Part shown: positions 26,276 to 33,994 of the stretch, in pieces | How the letters are laid out: every line of letters begins with the position of its first letter | Position numbering within the stretch: position 1 is the first letter of the stretch | NCBI GenBank assembly: GCA_016716765.1 | Contig: JADJVA010000020.1 | Span: 248,001 to 312,000, forward strand | Reading direction: 5' to 3' | Source: Bdellovibrionales bacterium | GTDB lineage: Bacteria > Bdellovibrionota > Bdellovibrionia > Bdellovibrionales > UBA1609 | Length of the DNA: 64,000 nt | Notes under the pieces: model-generated | The model's input: the letters and a program-made list of their open reading frames with translations, nothing else | Told to the model about the DNA's origin: nothing | Database searches by the model: none | Translations under genes and position numbers: made by a program

Positions 26276-27079
26276 ATGGCTCCAATGAAAGTCTTTGTTT
26301 GGCGGGATAAAGTCCTTCGACCCCTAGCAGGTTTGGTATCGGGACTCCTCCTTCTTCCTTTGCCCTTCTCGCTGTGTTTTGCTTCGGCCAAAATCATTCT
26401 TGATCCTGGGCACGGAGGGCAAGATCGAGGAGCCGTTTTCAACGACACAAAGGAGTCTGACCTCACTCTCCAAATATCCACCCGCCTCCATAGCCTACTG
26501 CGTCAACGCGGATTTGATGTGATCATGACAAGGCAAACAGACCGCCATGTCTCTCTCGCCGAGAGAGCACGAATAGCAAGAGAATATCAGGGGCATCTAT
26601 TTTTGAGCATTCATACAAACTCATCGGGAGACATCAAGGCGCACGGCATGGAAGTGTATTTTGAGAATCAGCTTCCTGCAGATGAGGAATCCATGTTTCT
26701 CGCTAACAAAGAAAATAATGACCTCAAACAAAAGGAAGAAATGGGGTGGCCGCTGCGACCGATTGCCGAGGCCGGTCATCTGAGCGGAGATCTCCTAAAT
26801 ATTGTTCAGGACCTTCAGCGAAATTTTCGAATTCAAACCAGCTCCCGGTTTGCCCTCCAATTGGCTGAGAATTGGCGGGGAAGGAAGCGCCCCACCGAAA
26901 ATACCGTTCGTCAGGCCCCTTTTTACGTCCTAAAAAACGTAAATATGACGAGTGCCCTCATCGAGGTTGGTTTTATCTCCAATCTCAGCGAAGCAGAACA
27001 ACTCAAATCTGCAAGCTACCAAAATGAAATCGTCCTAGGAATTTTGAACGGAATCGAGGGTTTTACTCAAAAGAAATGA
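26276..27079 (+). CDS. N-acetylmuramoyl-L-alanine amidase (Amidase_3, AmiC type)
   Basis: 267 residues with a signal peptide (hydrophobic 17-35, ending CFASA). The zinc amidase signature is complete: H46 (LDPGHGG), E60 (KESDLTL), H113 (FLSIHTNSS) and catalytic E230 (ALIEVGFISN). It cleaves the amide bond between muramic acid and L-alanine in peptidoglycan, in the periplasm, typically at division sites or during cell-wall remodelling. No cell-wall-binding domain is attached. It begins a run with rph and rdgB (gaps 36 and 9 bases). Confidence 0.93.
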   Translation: MAPMKVFVWRDKVLRPLAGLVSGLLLLPLPFSLCFASAKIILDPGHGGQDRGAVFNDTKESDLTLQISTRLHSLLRQRGFDVIMTRQTDRHVSLAERARIAREYQGHLFLSIHTNSSGDIKAHGMEVYFENQLPADEESMFLANKENNDLKQKEEMGWPLRPIAEAGHLSGDLLNIVQDLQRNFRIQTSSRFALQLAENWRGRKRPTENTVRQAPFYVLKNVNMTSALIEVGFISNLSEAEQLKSASYQNEIVLGILNGIEGFTQKK

Positions 27080-27115
27080 TAGACAAATTGGCGCCCGAGG
27101 ACCTAAGGTACCGCC

Positions 27116-27838
27116 ATGCGTACAGATGGAAGAAAATTTGACGAACTCAGAAAAGTCACGATTGAGCCGGAGGTCCTCCGCTATGCGGAAGGAAGTGCAA
27201 GGATACAGATGGGTGAAACCATTGTCCTATGCACCGCCACAGTAGAAGATGGAATTCCCAAATGGCTGCAGGGTTCTGGCGCCGGATGGATCACAGCAGA
27301 ATATGGAATGCTCCCTCGAAGCACTCATACCCGAATCAACCGCGAAAAAGCACTCAACGGCGGTCGCACCCAGGAAATATCTCGCCTCATTGGGAGAAGC
27401 CTGAGAAGTGCCGTCGATTTGAAGGCTCTCGGAGAAAGACAGCTAACAATTGATTGCGATGTTTTGCAGGCAGATGGCGGGACTCGGACTGCCGCTGTCA
27501 CAGGCGGATTTGTCGCTCTCGCTCTGGCTCTAAAGTTTATGAAAAATCAGGGCCTCATTGGCTCAATTCCAATCACTCATTATATCTCAGCAGTCAGCGT
27601 TGGAATTCAAAATGGACAGGCACTTCTGGATCTGAATTATGATGAGGACTCCACCATCCATACGGACATGAATTTCGTGATGACCCATTCTGGCAGTTTG
27701 GTTGAAATTCAAGGGACGGCTGAGGCTTGCGCGTTTACGCGAAAAGAGCTGGATACAATGCTTGATCTGGCGACAAAGGCTTGCCGTGAGTTGACGGAGT
27801 CCCAAAAAAATATTTTAGGTGAGCTCGGGAAGGCTTGA
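27116..27838 (+). CDS. rph: Ribonuclease PH
   Basis: 240 residues, the usual length. It trims tRNA 3' ends by phosphorolysis in the cytoplasm. Motifs typical of RNase PH are seen: MRTDGRKFDELRKV at the N-terminus, ARIQMGETIVLCTATVED, LPRSTHTRINREK, GRTQEISRLIGRSLRSAVD and DCDVLQADGGTRTAA. It lies between the amidase and rdgB; the rph-rdgB pairing is common in bacteria. Confidence 0.97.
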   Translation: MRTDGRKFDELRKVTIEPEVLRYAEGSARIQMGETIVLCTATVEDGIPKWLQGSGAGWITAEYGMLPRSTHTRINREKALNGGRTQEISRLIGRSLRSAVDLKALGERQLTIDCDVLQADGGTRTAAVTGGFVALALALKFMKNQGLIGSIPITHYISAVSVGIQNGQALLDLNYDEDSTIHTDMNFVMTHSGSLVEIQGTAEACAFTRKELDTMLDLATKACRELTESQKNILGELGKA

Positions 27839-27847
27839 GGCTAAATC

Positions 27848-28444
27848 ATGGTGATTTGGATTGCCACTGAAAACAAAGGAAAACTGAGTGAGTTCAAGCT
27901 GCTGCTTGATCCACTCAAATTGGATATACACTCGCAATCAGAGCTTTCTTATTTCTCCCCGCCACCTGAAAACGGGGACAGCTTTCTCGCTAATGCTCGA
28001 ATTAAAACTCGAGCTCTTAAATCCCTAAAAAAAGAGTTTTGGGTTGTCGGCGAAGACTCTGGCCTTGAGGTGGAGGGACTCGGTAACCTGCCAGGAATTC
28101 ATTCCGCCAGGTATGCAGGACCAAAGGCGGGTGATCAAGAGAATGTCGCAAAGCTTTTGAAAATGATGGAACTGCGGTCTTTTACCAATCGAAAAGCAAA
28201 ATTTAAATGCGTGATGGTTGCCTATTCTCCCGATGGTCAGGAGCATATAATGGAGGGACTCTTGCAGGGTGAACTCGCAAAAAAAGCTACCGGCACAGCT
28301 GGTTTTGGATATGATTCCGTATTTATTCCGGAAGGGCAGACCAAAACCCTGGCAGAACTTGGCCTTGCATTTAAAAATCAAGTCTCTCACCGCGCCCAGG
28401 CGCTTCAGCAACTCGTGAAAATCCTTGAAAGTCAGACGGTCTAA
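27848..28444 (+). CDS. rdgB: XTP/dITP (non-canonical purine NTP) pyrophosphatase
   Basis: 198 residues. It removes deaminated purine nucleotides from the pool. HAM1-family motifs: IATENKGKLSEFK at the N-terminus, VVGEDSGLEVEGLGNLPGIHSARYAG (substrate and metal site), GFGYDSVF and SHRAQAL near the C-terminus. It follows rph by nine bases, so co-transcription is likely. A short inverted repeat (TCAGACGG/CCGTCTGA, 28432-28439 and 28454-28461) spans its stop. Confidence 0.96.
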   Translation: MVIWIATENKGKLSEFKLLLDPLKLDIHSQSELSYFSPPPENGDSFLANARIKTRALKSLKKEFWVVGEDSGLEVEGLGNLPGIHSARYAGPKAGDQENVAKLLKMMELRSFTNRKAKFKCVMVAYSPDGQEHIMEGLLQGELAKKATGTAGFGYDSVFIPEGQTKTLAELGLAFKNQVSHRAQALQQLVKILESQTV

Positions 28445-28461
28445 ACGGCTGTTCCGTCTGA
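28432..28461 (+). terminator. Hairpin without T-tract at the end of rdgB
   Basis: Eight-base perfect arms TCAGACGG (28432-28439) and CCGTCTGA (28454-28461) with a 14-base loop that contains the rdgB stop codon. There is no run of T after it, so intrinsic termination would be weak. It may instead protect the 3' end. Confidence 0.35.
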
Positions 28462-28501
28462 TCCCGGCCGATCCTCATATTTTTGGGTGTCTCGCGGCGA
28501 T

Positions 28502-28945
28502 TCAGGAACTTGAAGCATCGGTCTCTTCCGATTCCCTTCTGACCAAAGATTCTCTCACAAATGGGACCGGCTCCCCATCTGCTCGCTCCAAATCAGCCCA
28601 ACTTCGAAATAATTTCATTTCTTCAAGGGACGCATAGATATGAATTTGACGTTTTATCTTCTCCGAAGGAGCCAGAAGGGCCAAGGATCCTCCCATTTTT
28701 CCGATCTGATCTGCAACCACCGCGAAATATTTTATACTTGGCAAACTGAGAAAAATGGCCTGCCTTAGGTCAATAACGAGGTACAACTCCCTTTTTTGGA
28801 GCAAATGATCTATCTGACTTTGCAATTCCCTCAAATTGACAGAGTCAATCCGATCGCCAACCGAAATAACATTCCAATTTGCAGATTTTCGGATCTCAAA
28901 AGCAGACATGGGCTTATTATCAGCGGCTGGCGAGGGCGGTGTCAA
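28502..28945 (-). CDS. STAS-domain protein (anti-sigma-factor-antagonist-like)
   Basis: 147 residues. After a Pro/Ala-rich start, residues about 20-120 have the STAS fold pattern: VISVGDRIDSVNLRELQSQI, then YLVIDLRQAIFLSLPSIKYF, then KMGGSLALLAP. In SpoIIAA-type proteins the helix after the second strand carries the phosphorylated Ser; here the segment is AIFLSLPSIKYF, so S93 or nearby may be the equivalent. No kinase partner is adjacent. It is convergent with rdgB and divergent from prs. Confidence 0.8.
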   Translation of the reverse strand: MTPPSPAADNKPMSAFEIRKSANWNVISVGDRIDSVNLRELQSQIDHLLQKRELYLVIDLRQAIFLSLPSIKYFAVVADQIGKMGGSLALLAPSEKIKRQIHIYASLEEMKLFRSWADLERADGEPVPFVRESLVRRESEETDASSS

Positions 28946-29046
28946 TCGGGAGACTTCTCACCCAACGAAAGACTAGAAAACGAATAGCGGGATCAAGCGG
29001 ATCCAACTGGACAAGGCATCTTAACTAGGCTACAAAATCGGCATCT

Positions 29047-29994
29047 ATGACAGACTTGAAGATATTTTCAGGAACATCAAATCAGGACCTCGCAAGTAAG
29101 ATAGCAAGCGAGGCAGGTGTTGAGCTTGGCCGTTGCGACATCAAGCGTTTTGCTGATGGTGAGATTCAGGTGGAAATCCACGAAAGTGTGAGAGGCTGCA
29201 ATGTGTTTTTCGTTCAGAGCACTTGCCCACCGGTGAATGAAAACTACATGGAGTTGTTTATTGTATTGGATGCCTTTCGAAGGGCTTCAGCCAATGAGAT
29301 CACCTCTGTGATGCCATATTATGGATATGCGCGCCAGGATCGTAAAGTTGCACCCCGCGCGCCGATATCAGCTAAATGTGTGGCTCAGCTCTTGAAAACG
29401 GCGGGTGCTGACCGTCTCGTCGTTGTGGATCTCCATTCCTCCCAAATTCAAGGTTTTTTTGATGGACCTTTTGACCACTTGTTTGCGATCCCTACCCTTG
29501 CCCGGACCTGGCGAGAAAAGTTTGGAACAGGAGAAGAATTTGTGGTGGTCAGCCCTGACGCAGGTGGAGTTGAGCGAGCTCGAGCCTTCGCGAAACGACT
29601 GGAGTGTTCGATTGCCATCGTTGACAAGCGCAGAACTGGGCCAAATGTTGCAAAAGCTGTCCACCTGATCGGTGACGTCAAAGGCAAAACAGCGATCGTC
29701 CTGGATGATATGATTGATACTGCTGGAACGCTATGTCAAAGTGTTGACAGCCTGATTAAGAATGGTGCAAAAAGGGCGTTTGCCGTTGCGACTCATCCAG
29801 TCCTTTCTGGACCCGCTATCAGCAGAATTATGGAAAGTGGACTGGAGAAGGTTTTCGTAACGGATACGATTCCTTTGCGACCTGAAGGGGTGGCATGCCC
29901 GAAAATAGAAGTGATTTCCGTTGCACCTTTAGTGGCTGAAGCGATTAAGAGAATTAATAGTAAAGATTCCGTAAGTGCTTTATTTGAAGTTTAG
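29047..29994 (+). CDS. prs: Ribose-phosphate pyrophosphokinase
   Basis: 315 residues, standard. It makes PRPP from ribose-5-phosphate and ATP for nucleotide, His and Trp synthesis. Typical motifs: KIFSGTSNQDLA, FADGEIQVEIHESVRG, YYGYARQDRK, VVDLHSSQIQGFFD and the PRPP loop VLDDMIDTAGTL. It starts the conserved block prs-rplY-pth-ychF, with 14 bases to rplY. The PRPP product is also the substrate of the phosphoribosyltransferase at 2987-3655. Confidence 0.98.
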   Translation: MTDLKIFSGTSNQDLASKIASEAGVELGRCDIKRFADGEIQVEIHESVRGCNVFFVQSTCPPVNENYMELFIVLDAFRRASANEITSVMPYYGYARQDRKVAPRAPISAKCVAQLLKTAGADRLVVVDLHSSQIQGFFDGPFDHLFAIPTLARTWREKFGTGEEFVVVSPDAGGVERARAFAKRLECSIAIVDKRRTGPNVAKAVHLIGDVKGKTAIVLDDMIDTAGTLCQSVDSLIKNGAKRAFAVATHPVLSGPAISRIMESGLEKVFVTDTIPLRPEGVACPKIEVISVAPLVAEAIKRINSKDSVSALFEV

Positions 29995-30008
29995 GAGAGA
30001 CCTAGAAA

Positions 30009-30698
30009 ATGACATCACAACAATCCATAGATATTAAAGTTTCTGGACGTAAGCCTGGCAAGGGCTCATCTCGAACTTTGCGAAGTTCAAAGTTGGTACC
30101 GGCTGTCGTGTACGGACCAAAGACAGGAAATTTGCCGTTCTGTCTCTCCGAAGTTGAGGCAGATAGATATTCAAAACACAAATTCGATAATATCATCTTC
30201 ACTTTAAAGTCCGACGACCCTAAGTTGAATAACTTAAAAGTCTTGCGGAAGGACTTTGCCGTTCACCCTCTTTCTCGGCGTCCCATTCATTTTGACTTTT
30301 ATGCGATCGACTTAACTCAAGAAGTGACGATCAAAGTAGAATTGCGTTTTGACGGTAAACCAATTGGAGCAGCAGGAGGCGGCGTATTCAACGTGATTCG
30401 TCGTGATGTAGAGATCAAGTGTCTGCCGGGCAATATCCCTGACTCCATTCCTGTAGATGTTTCAGGCCTTGCTTTGGGCGAGTCTATCCACGTTGCTGAC
30501 CTGAAACTTCCTCCAGATATTACCATTATCACGGATGGTTCTGACACCCTCGCAACTTGTGCTGTCGTGAAAGAGGAGACTGCTCCTGCCGCAGCAGGAG
30601 CGACGGAAGCGGCAGCAGGTACTGTTCCCGCAGCTGGCGGAGCGGGAGCTCCTGCGGGCGGCGGTGGAAGTTCACAAGCTGGTGACAAAAAGGGCTAA
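30009..30698 (+). CDS. rplY: 50S ribosomal protein L25 (long CTC/TL5 form)
   Basis: 229 residues: the L25 5S-rRNA-binding domain (1-95, with RKPGKGSSRTLRSSKLVPAVVYG), then the TL5-type C-terminal beta domain (about 100-190), then a low-complexity Ala/Gly-rich tail (from about 195). The tail is typical of long L25 proteins in this kind of bacterium. A ribosome-binding site (AGGAGAG) precedes the ATG. A terminator overlaps its stop codon, yet pth follows 48 bases later on the same strand. Confidence 0.95.
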   Translation: MTSQQSIDIKVSGRKPGKGSSRTLRSSKLVPAVVYGPKTGNLPFCLSEVEADRYSKHKFDNIIFTLKSDDPKLNNLKVLRKDFAVHPLSRRPIHFDFYAIDLTQEVTIKVELRFDGKPIGAAGGGVFNVIRRDVEIKCLPGNIPDSIPVDVSGLALGESIHVADLKLPPDITIITDGSDTLATCAVVKEETAPAAAGATEAAAGTVPAAGGAGAPAGGGGSSQAGDKKG

Positions 30699-30715
30699 AG
30701 AGCCCTTTTGTTGTT
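30688..30715 (+). terminator. Terminator overlapping the rplY stop codon
   Basis: AAAAGGGCT (30688-30696) and AGCCCTTTT (30701-30709) form a perfect nine-base stem with a four-base loop, followed by GTTGTT. The TAA stop of rplY (30696-30698) lies in the stem-loop. The T-run is interrupted, so it may be partial, allowing read-through to pth. Confidence 0.6.
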
Positions 30716-30746
30716 AGGCTGTAACACGTGATGGATATATGAATTC

Positions 30747-31310
30747 ATGAAACTCATTGTGGGGCTGGGTAATCCAGGGGACAAATATAAGCTGACCCGG
30801 CACAATGTAGGATTCATGACCGTCGATGCCGTGGCTCAGTCTTTCGGAGCAGATGCATATAAAAGTGAGCATAAATCATTGACCACCAGGGTCTCTGTTA
30901 ACTCTGAACTTATCCTCTTGGCCAAACCGCAAACTTTCATGAACCTTTCAGGCGAAGCAGTTCAGGCTCTTATGGCTTATTACCGGATTGAAATTCAAGA
31001 TTTGATGATTGCACATGATGAGATCGACCTTGATTTTGGAGCCATGCGCTTCCAAACCCATCGCGGTCATGGTGGACACAACGGAATAAGAAGCATTCAT
31101 CAAACGCTCGCGACCAACGAGTACAAAAGGATCAGACTTGGCGTTGGGCGTCCACCGCATGAACGCATGGAGATAGCTGACTATGTTTTACAGAACTTCA
31201 ACGCCAACGAAATGAATTTGCTGCCAGATTTTTTAAATTTGATTTGTGAAGCAGTTGAGTGTTCTATCAAGGACGGTTTTGAAAAGGCGGCAAGCCGCTA
31301 TAACCGCTGA
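30747..31310 (+). CDS. pth: Peptidyl-tRNA hydrolase
   Basis: 187 residues. It frees tRNA from stalled peptidyl-tRNA. The catalytic His is H19 (YKLTRHNVGF), with GLGNPG at 6-11, KPQTFMNLSGEAV and the catalytic Asp region MIAHDEIDLDFG. GHGGHNGIRSI is the tRNA/peptide-site loop. Neighbours rplY and ychF give the classic order. 17 bases separate it from ychF. Confidence 0.97.
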   Translation: MKLIVGLGNPGDKYKLTRHNVGFMTVDAVAQSFGADAYKSEHKSLTTRVSVNSELILLAKPQTFMNLSGEAVQALMAYYRIEIQDLMIAHDEIDLDFGAMRFQTHRGHGGHNGIRSIHQTLATNEYKRIRLGVGRPPHERMEIADYVLQNFNANEMNLLPDFLNLICEAVECSIKDGFEKAASRYNR

Positions 31311-31327
31311 GCGGAAAGGACATCCTC

Positions 31328-32428
31328 ATGGGTTTGCAAGTTGGAATCGTTGGGCTTCCGAATGTTGGAAAGAGCACTCTCTTCAATGCTCTCACGAGCG
31401 CTCATGCAGAGGCCGCAAATTATCCTTTCTGCACCATCGATCCCAATGTTGGGGTTGTCGCAGTTCCAGATCCCCGCCTACCGAAAATTGCCGAAATTTT
31501 TAAATCAGAGAAAATTCTGCCGACGGCCATGGAATTTGTGGACATTGCAGGACTGGTAGCTGGAGCCAGTAAGGGAGAAGGCCTGGGCAATCAGTTTCTC
31601 GCCAACATCCGCCAGACCAACGCCATCCTCCACGTTGTTCGTTGTTTTGACGAATCAAATGTAATTCATGTGGCCGGAAGCGTGAATCCATTGCGCGACA
31701 TTGAAACAATCAATACGGAACTGATGCTGGCCGATTTGGAGTCCGTTGAAAAGCGGCTTCAAAAGGTTGAGAAAACGGCTCGGACTTCAAAGGACAAGAA
31801 GCTTTTGGCTGAAGCTAGCCTTGCCACCAAGTTTCGTGATGCACTCGCCGCTGGCAAAGCCGCTCGAACGGTTGAAGCCTCAGAAGACGAAAGCCCGCTC
31901 CGTCCCGAATTTCATCTCTTGTCTGACAAGCCTGTTCTTTATGTTTGCAATGTCGGTGAATCAGAAATCTCTGGACCAGATAGTCAGTGGGTCCAGGACG
32001 TGAGAAAGCATGCTGCCACCGAGCACAATCATGTCATTAAGATATGCAGTTCAATGGAGGCCGAAATTGCTCAACTTCCGGAAAGTGAAAGAGTGGAGTT
32101 TCTGGAATCCCTTGGCATCGAAGAGCCTGGACTCCATCGTTTGATTCGGGAGTCCTATAGTTTACTGGCCTTAAGTACCTATTTTACGGCTGGACCAAAA
32201 GAAACCCGAGCCTGGACCATTTCAGTTGGAACCAAAGCACCTCAGGCTGCCGGAGTGATTCATACCGACTTTGAAAGGGGGTTCATTCGAGCAGAAACCT
32301 ACCATTGCAACGACCTCTTCGCACTTGGAACAGAGGCGGCCGTTAAAAATGCCGGAAAGTATCGTGTCGAGGGCAAGGACTATGTTGTCAAAGATGGTGA
32401 CGTCTTGTTTTTTCGATTTAACGTCTAA
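31328..32428 (+). CDS. ychF: Redox-regulated ATPase/GTPase YchF (Obg-like)
   Basis: 366 residues. P-loop GLPNVGKST (8-16), the switch region YPFCTIDPNVG, DIAGLV.GAS.GEGLGNQFL (G3 region) and a C-terminal TGS-like domain (from about 280: AWTISVGTKAPQAAGVIHTDFERGFIRAE) are all present. YchF/OLA1 proteins bind ATP better than GTP, associate with ribosomes and modulate stress responses. It ends the prs-rplY-pth-ychF block. Confidence 0.97.
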   Translation: MGLQVGIVGLPNVGKSTLFNALTSAHAEAANYPFCTIDPNVGVVAVPDPRLPKIAEIFKSEKILPTAMEFVDIAGLVAGASKGEGLGNQFLANIRQTNAILHVVRCFDESNVIHVAGSVNPLRDIETINTELMLADLESVEKRLQKVEKTARTSKDKKLLAEASLATKFRDALAAGKAARTVEASEDESPLRPEFHLLSDKPVLYVCNVGESEISGPDSQWVQDVRKHAATEHNHVIKICSSMEAEIAQLPESERVEFLESLGIEEPGLHRLIRESYSLLALSTYFTAGPKETRAWTISVGTKAPQAAGVIHTDFERGFIRAETYHCNDLFALGTEAAVKNAGKYRVEGKDYVVKDGDVLFFRFNV

Positions 32429-32563
32429 GTTGCTATTATCCACTTTTTAGATACCGTTTCCCACATTCTGGCGTAGCGAATTCTCAAAATGGTCAGTGGT
32501 CCAGGCAAACTTGTGCCTGTATCACTCCAGAGGTTATGATATCTAAAACGGAGGAAGAGCACC

Positions 32564-33073
32564 GTGTCCACGATAGAAATATCTTATGAGTTGGGCCCAA
32601 ATCACCCAACAGCAAAAATTATAGGCAATATTGGTGAACGCCTTGATTTGTACGGCATGCCCTTGTCTGGAATCGACGAGCTCACAATTGATTTTAAGAA
32701 AGTTAACTACATTAACTCCATTGGCGTTAAAAATTGGATTAATTGGATCTCTCGCGTTCCCAAAAAACTGAAATTGAACCTGATCAATTGTATCCCAGCC
32801 GTGATAAATCAACTCAACAGTGTCATCGGTTTTATTCCTGAAAATGGAGTAGTCGAATCATTTTTTATTCCCTACGCCTGTGACAAATGTGGCCATGAAG
32901 AATTGAGTCTTGCCAAAAGAGGGACAAGCTACGACTATCCAGCTCTATCCAGGCCTCCTAAGCATTTGGTTCCAGAAAACATCCTGTGTCCAAAGTGCGG
33001 CGAAAAAATGGAGATGGACATGCTCCCAATGCGGTATTTTTCTTTTCTTTCAGGCTCCAAGTCGCAAAAGTAG
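32564..33073 (+). CDS. STAS-like domain fused to a C-terminal zinc ribbon
   Basis: 169 residues from the GTG at 32564, which has GGAGGAAGAG upstream. Residues 1-100 look like a STAS-type fold (DELTIDFKKVNYINSIGVKNWINW is the strand-helix element where SpoIIAA carries its Ser; S52 is in place). Residues 103-150 form a zinc ribbon with C106, C109, C142 and C145 (CDKC ... CPKC). I do not know a named family with this pairing; it recurs, as far as I recall, as a hypothetical protein in predatory bacteria. A regulatory role is a guess. Confidence 0.75.
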   Translation: MSTIEISYELGPNHPTAKIIGNIGERLDLYGMPLSGIDELTIDFKKVNYINSIGVKNWINWISRVPKKLKLNLINCIPAVINQLNSVIGFIPENGVVESFFIPYACDKCGHEELSLAKRGTSYDYPALSRPPKHLVPENILCPKCGEKMEMDMLPMRYFSFLSGSKSQK

Positions 33074-33085
33074 CAACTCAGTCTT

Positions 33086-33526
33086 CTATTGTGGCCAGGA
33101 TTTGAGATCACAGAGCACGCCGTCTTTTAGACCAACCGCCGGCATTTCCACCGAAGCATACCCAAATCCAATCATAAACTCATAAAGTATAATGGCAGCC
33201 GGCAAAATCACATCGGCCCGATCTGGCTTTAATCCCAATTCCTCTTGTCGCGACTTTGTGGACATCGACTGAAGAAGACTGATGAGCATCTCCAATTCGG
33301 AAAAACTCATCCTCAGGTGTGTGCGAATTCCCAAAAACTGGAAAGCCAGCCGACCAAGGCAACGAGCATTGCCACCCGTAACGATTAAAATCTCTGATAG
33401 TTTCGTTTCAGAAAAACCATGACGCCTGATAAACCCCCTCACAACCTGGCGAATTCTCCTTCGCATCTGTTCAAAATCGCGGTCAGGGCTATAATCTTTG
33501 ATCAACCTCACTGTTCCCATTCGCAA
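33086..33526 (-). CDS. Ppx/GppA phosphatase, C-terminal piece after an in-frame TGA
   Basis: This piece is in the same frame as the N-terminal piece at 33554-33994; only the TGA at 33554-33556 separates them. The first in-frame start after the stop is a TTG at 33526, with no good ribosome-binding site, so independent translation is doubtful. Typical Ppx/GppA features follow: SLRMGTVRLIKDY, the TGGNARCLGRLA segment (second phosphate-binding element) and ADVILPAAIILYEFM. Joined with the N-part it makes a 302-codon protein, near the length of short Ppx/GppA enzymes. Probable pseudogene or sequencing error; see the N-terminal piece. Confidence 0.7.
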   Translation of the reverse strand: MRMGTVRLIKDYSPDRDFEQMRRRIRQVVRGFIRRHGFSETKLSEILIVTGGNARCLGRLAFQFLGIRTHLRMSFSELEMLISLLQSMSTKSRQEELGLKPDRADVILPAAIILYEFMIGFGYASVEMPAVGLKDGVLCDLKSWPQ

Positions 33527-33553
33527 ACTATCAATAACTGTGACCTTTCCCTT

Positions 33554-33994
33554 TCAAGATAAAATCGTCTCAACACTCCCTCCACCAATATCGATAATGA
33601 GCGCATCCAACTTTCTCGAACCAAAGAAGCGCGAAATCGCCATTAGCACCAGACGAGCCTCCTCTCGTCCATCTATCACCTCAACTTTTATTTGGCTTGA
33701 AATAAAAATCCGATTGATGAGATCTGAGGCATTGCGAGCTTCTCTAAAAGCACTCGTCGCCACTGCCTTGTGCTGAATGACTCCGTAAAAGTCCATGATT
33801 TTCCGGAATCTCCGAAAGGCCTGAATAAGATCAGAAGCCGTTTTTCTTTTTATGGAGCCAGATGCGAAAACATCTTTCCCAAGACGAATTGGGATTCGAA
33901 CAACTTCAATCGCCTGAGGAGATTGTCCTCTGATGCATTTTCCAATCACCATGCGAATGGCATTTGACCCGGTATCAATTCCAGCCAAGAACAC
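33554..33994 (-). CDS. Ppx/GppA exopolyphosphatase-like, N-terminal piece truncated by TGA
   Basis: 146 residues ending in ETILS-stop. The N-terminal ASKHA-fold motif GIDTGSNAIRM (5-15) and the second phosphate loop IDIGGGSVE (about 133-141) are intact. After the TGA the same frame continues with KGKVTVIDSLRMGTVR, which is what the family has here, so a single substitution (for example from GGA, CGA or AGA) explains the stop. Its start overlaps the ppk1 stop by one base, the usual ppk1-ppx operon in which the second enzyme degrades the polyphosphate made by the first. If the stop is real, polyphosphate turnover here may rely on another enzyme. Confidence 0.78.
   Translation of the reverse strand: MFLAGIDTGSNAIRMVIGKCIRGQSPQAIEVVRIPIRLGKDVFASGSIKRKTASDLIQAFRRFRKIMDFYGVIQHKAVATSAFREARNASDLINRIFISSQIKVEVIDGREEARLVLMAISRFFGSRKLDALIIDIGGGSVETILS

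Noticed and set aside
30317..30688. 123-codon Ala/Pro-rich frame opposite rplY
   Set aside because: It is the antisense shadow of the Ala/Gly-rich L25 tail.
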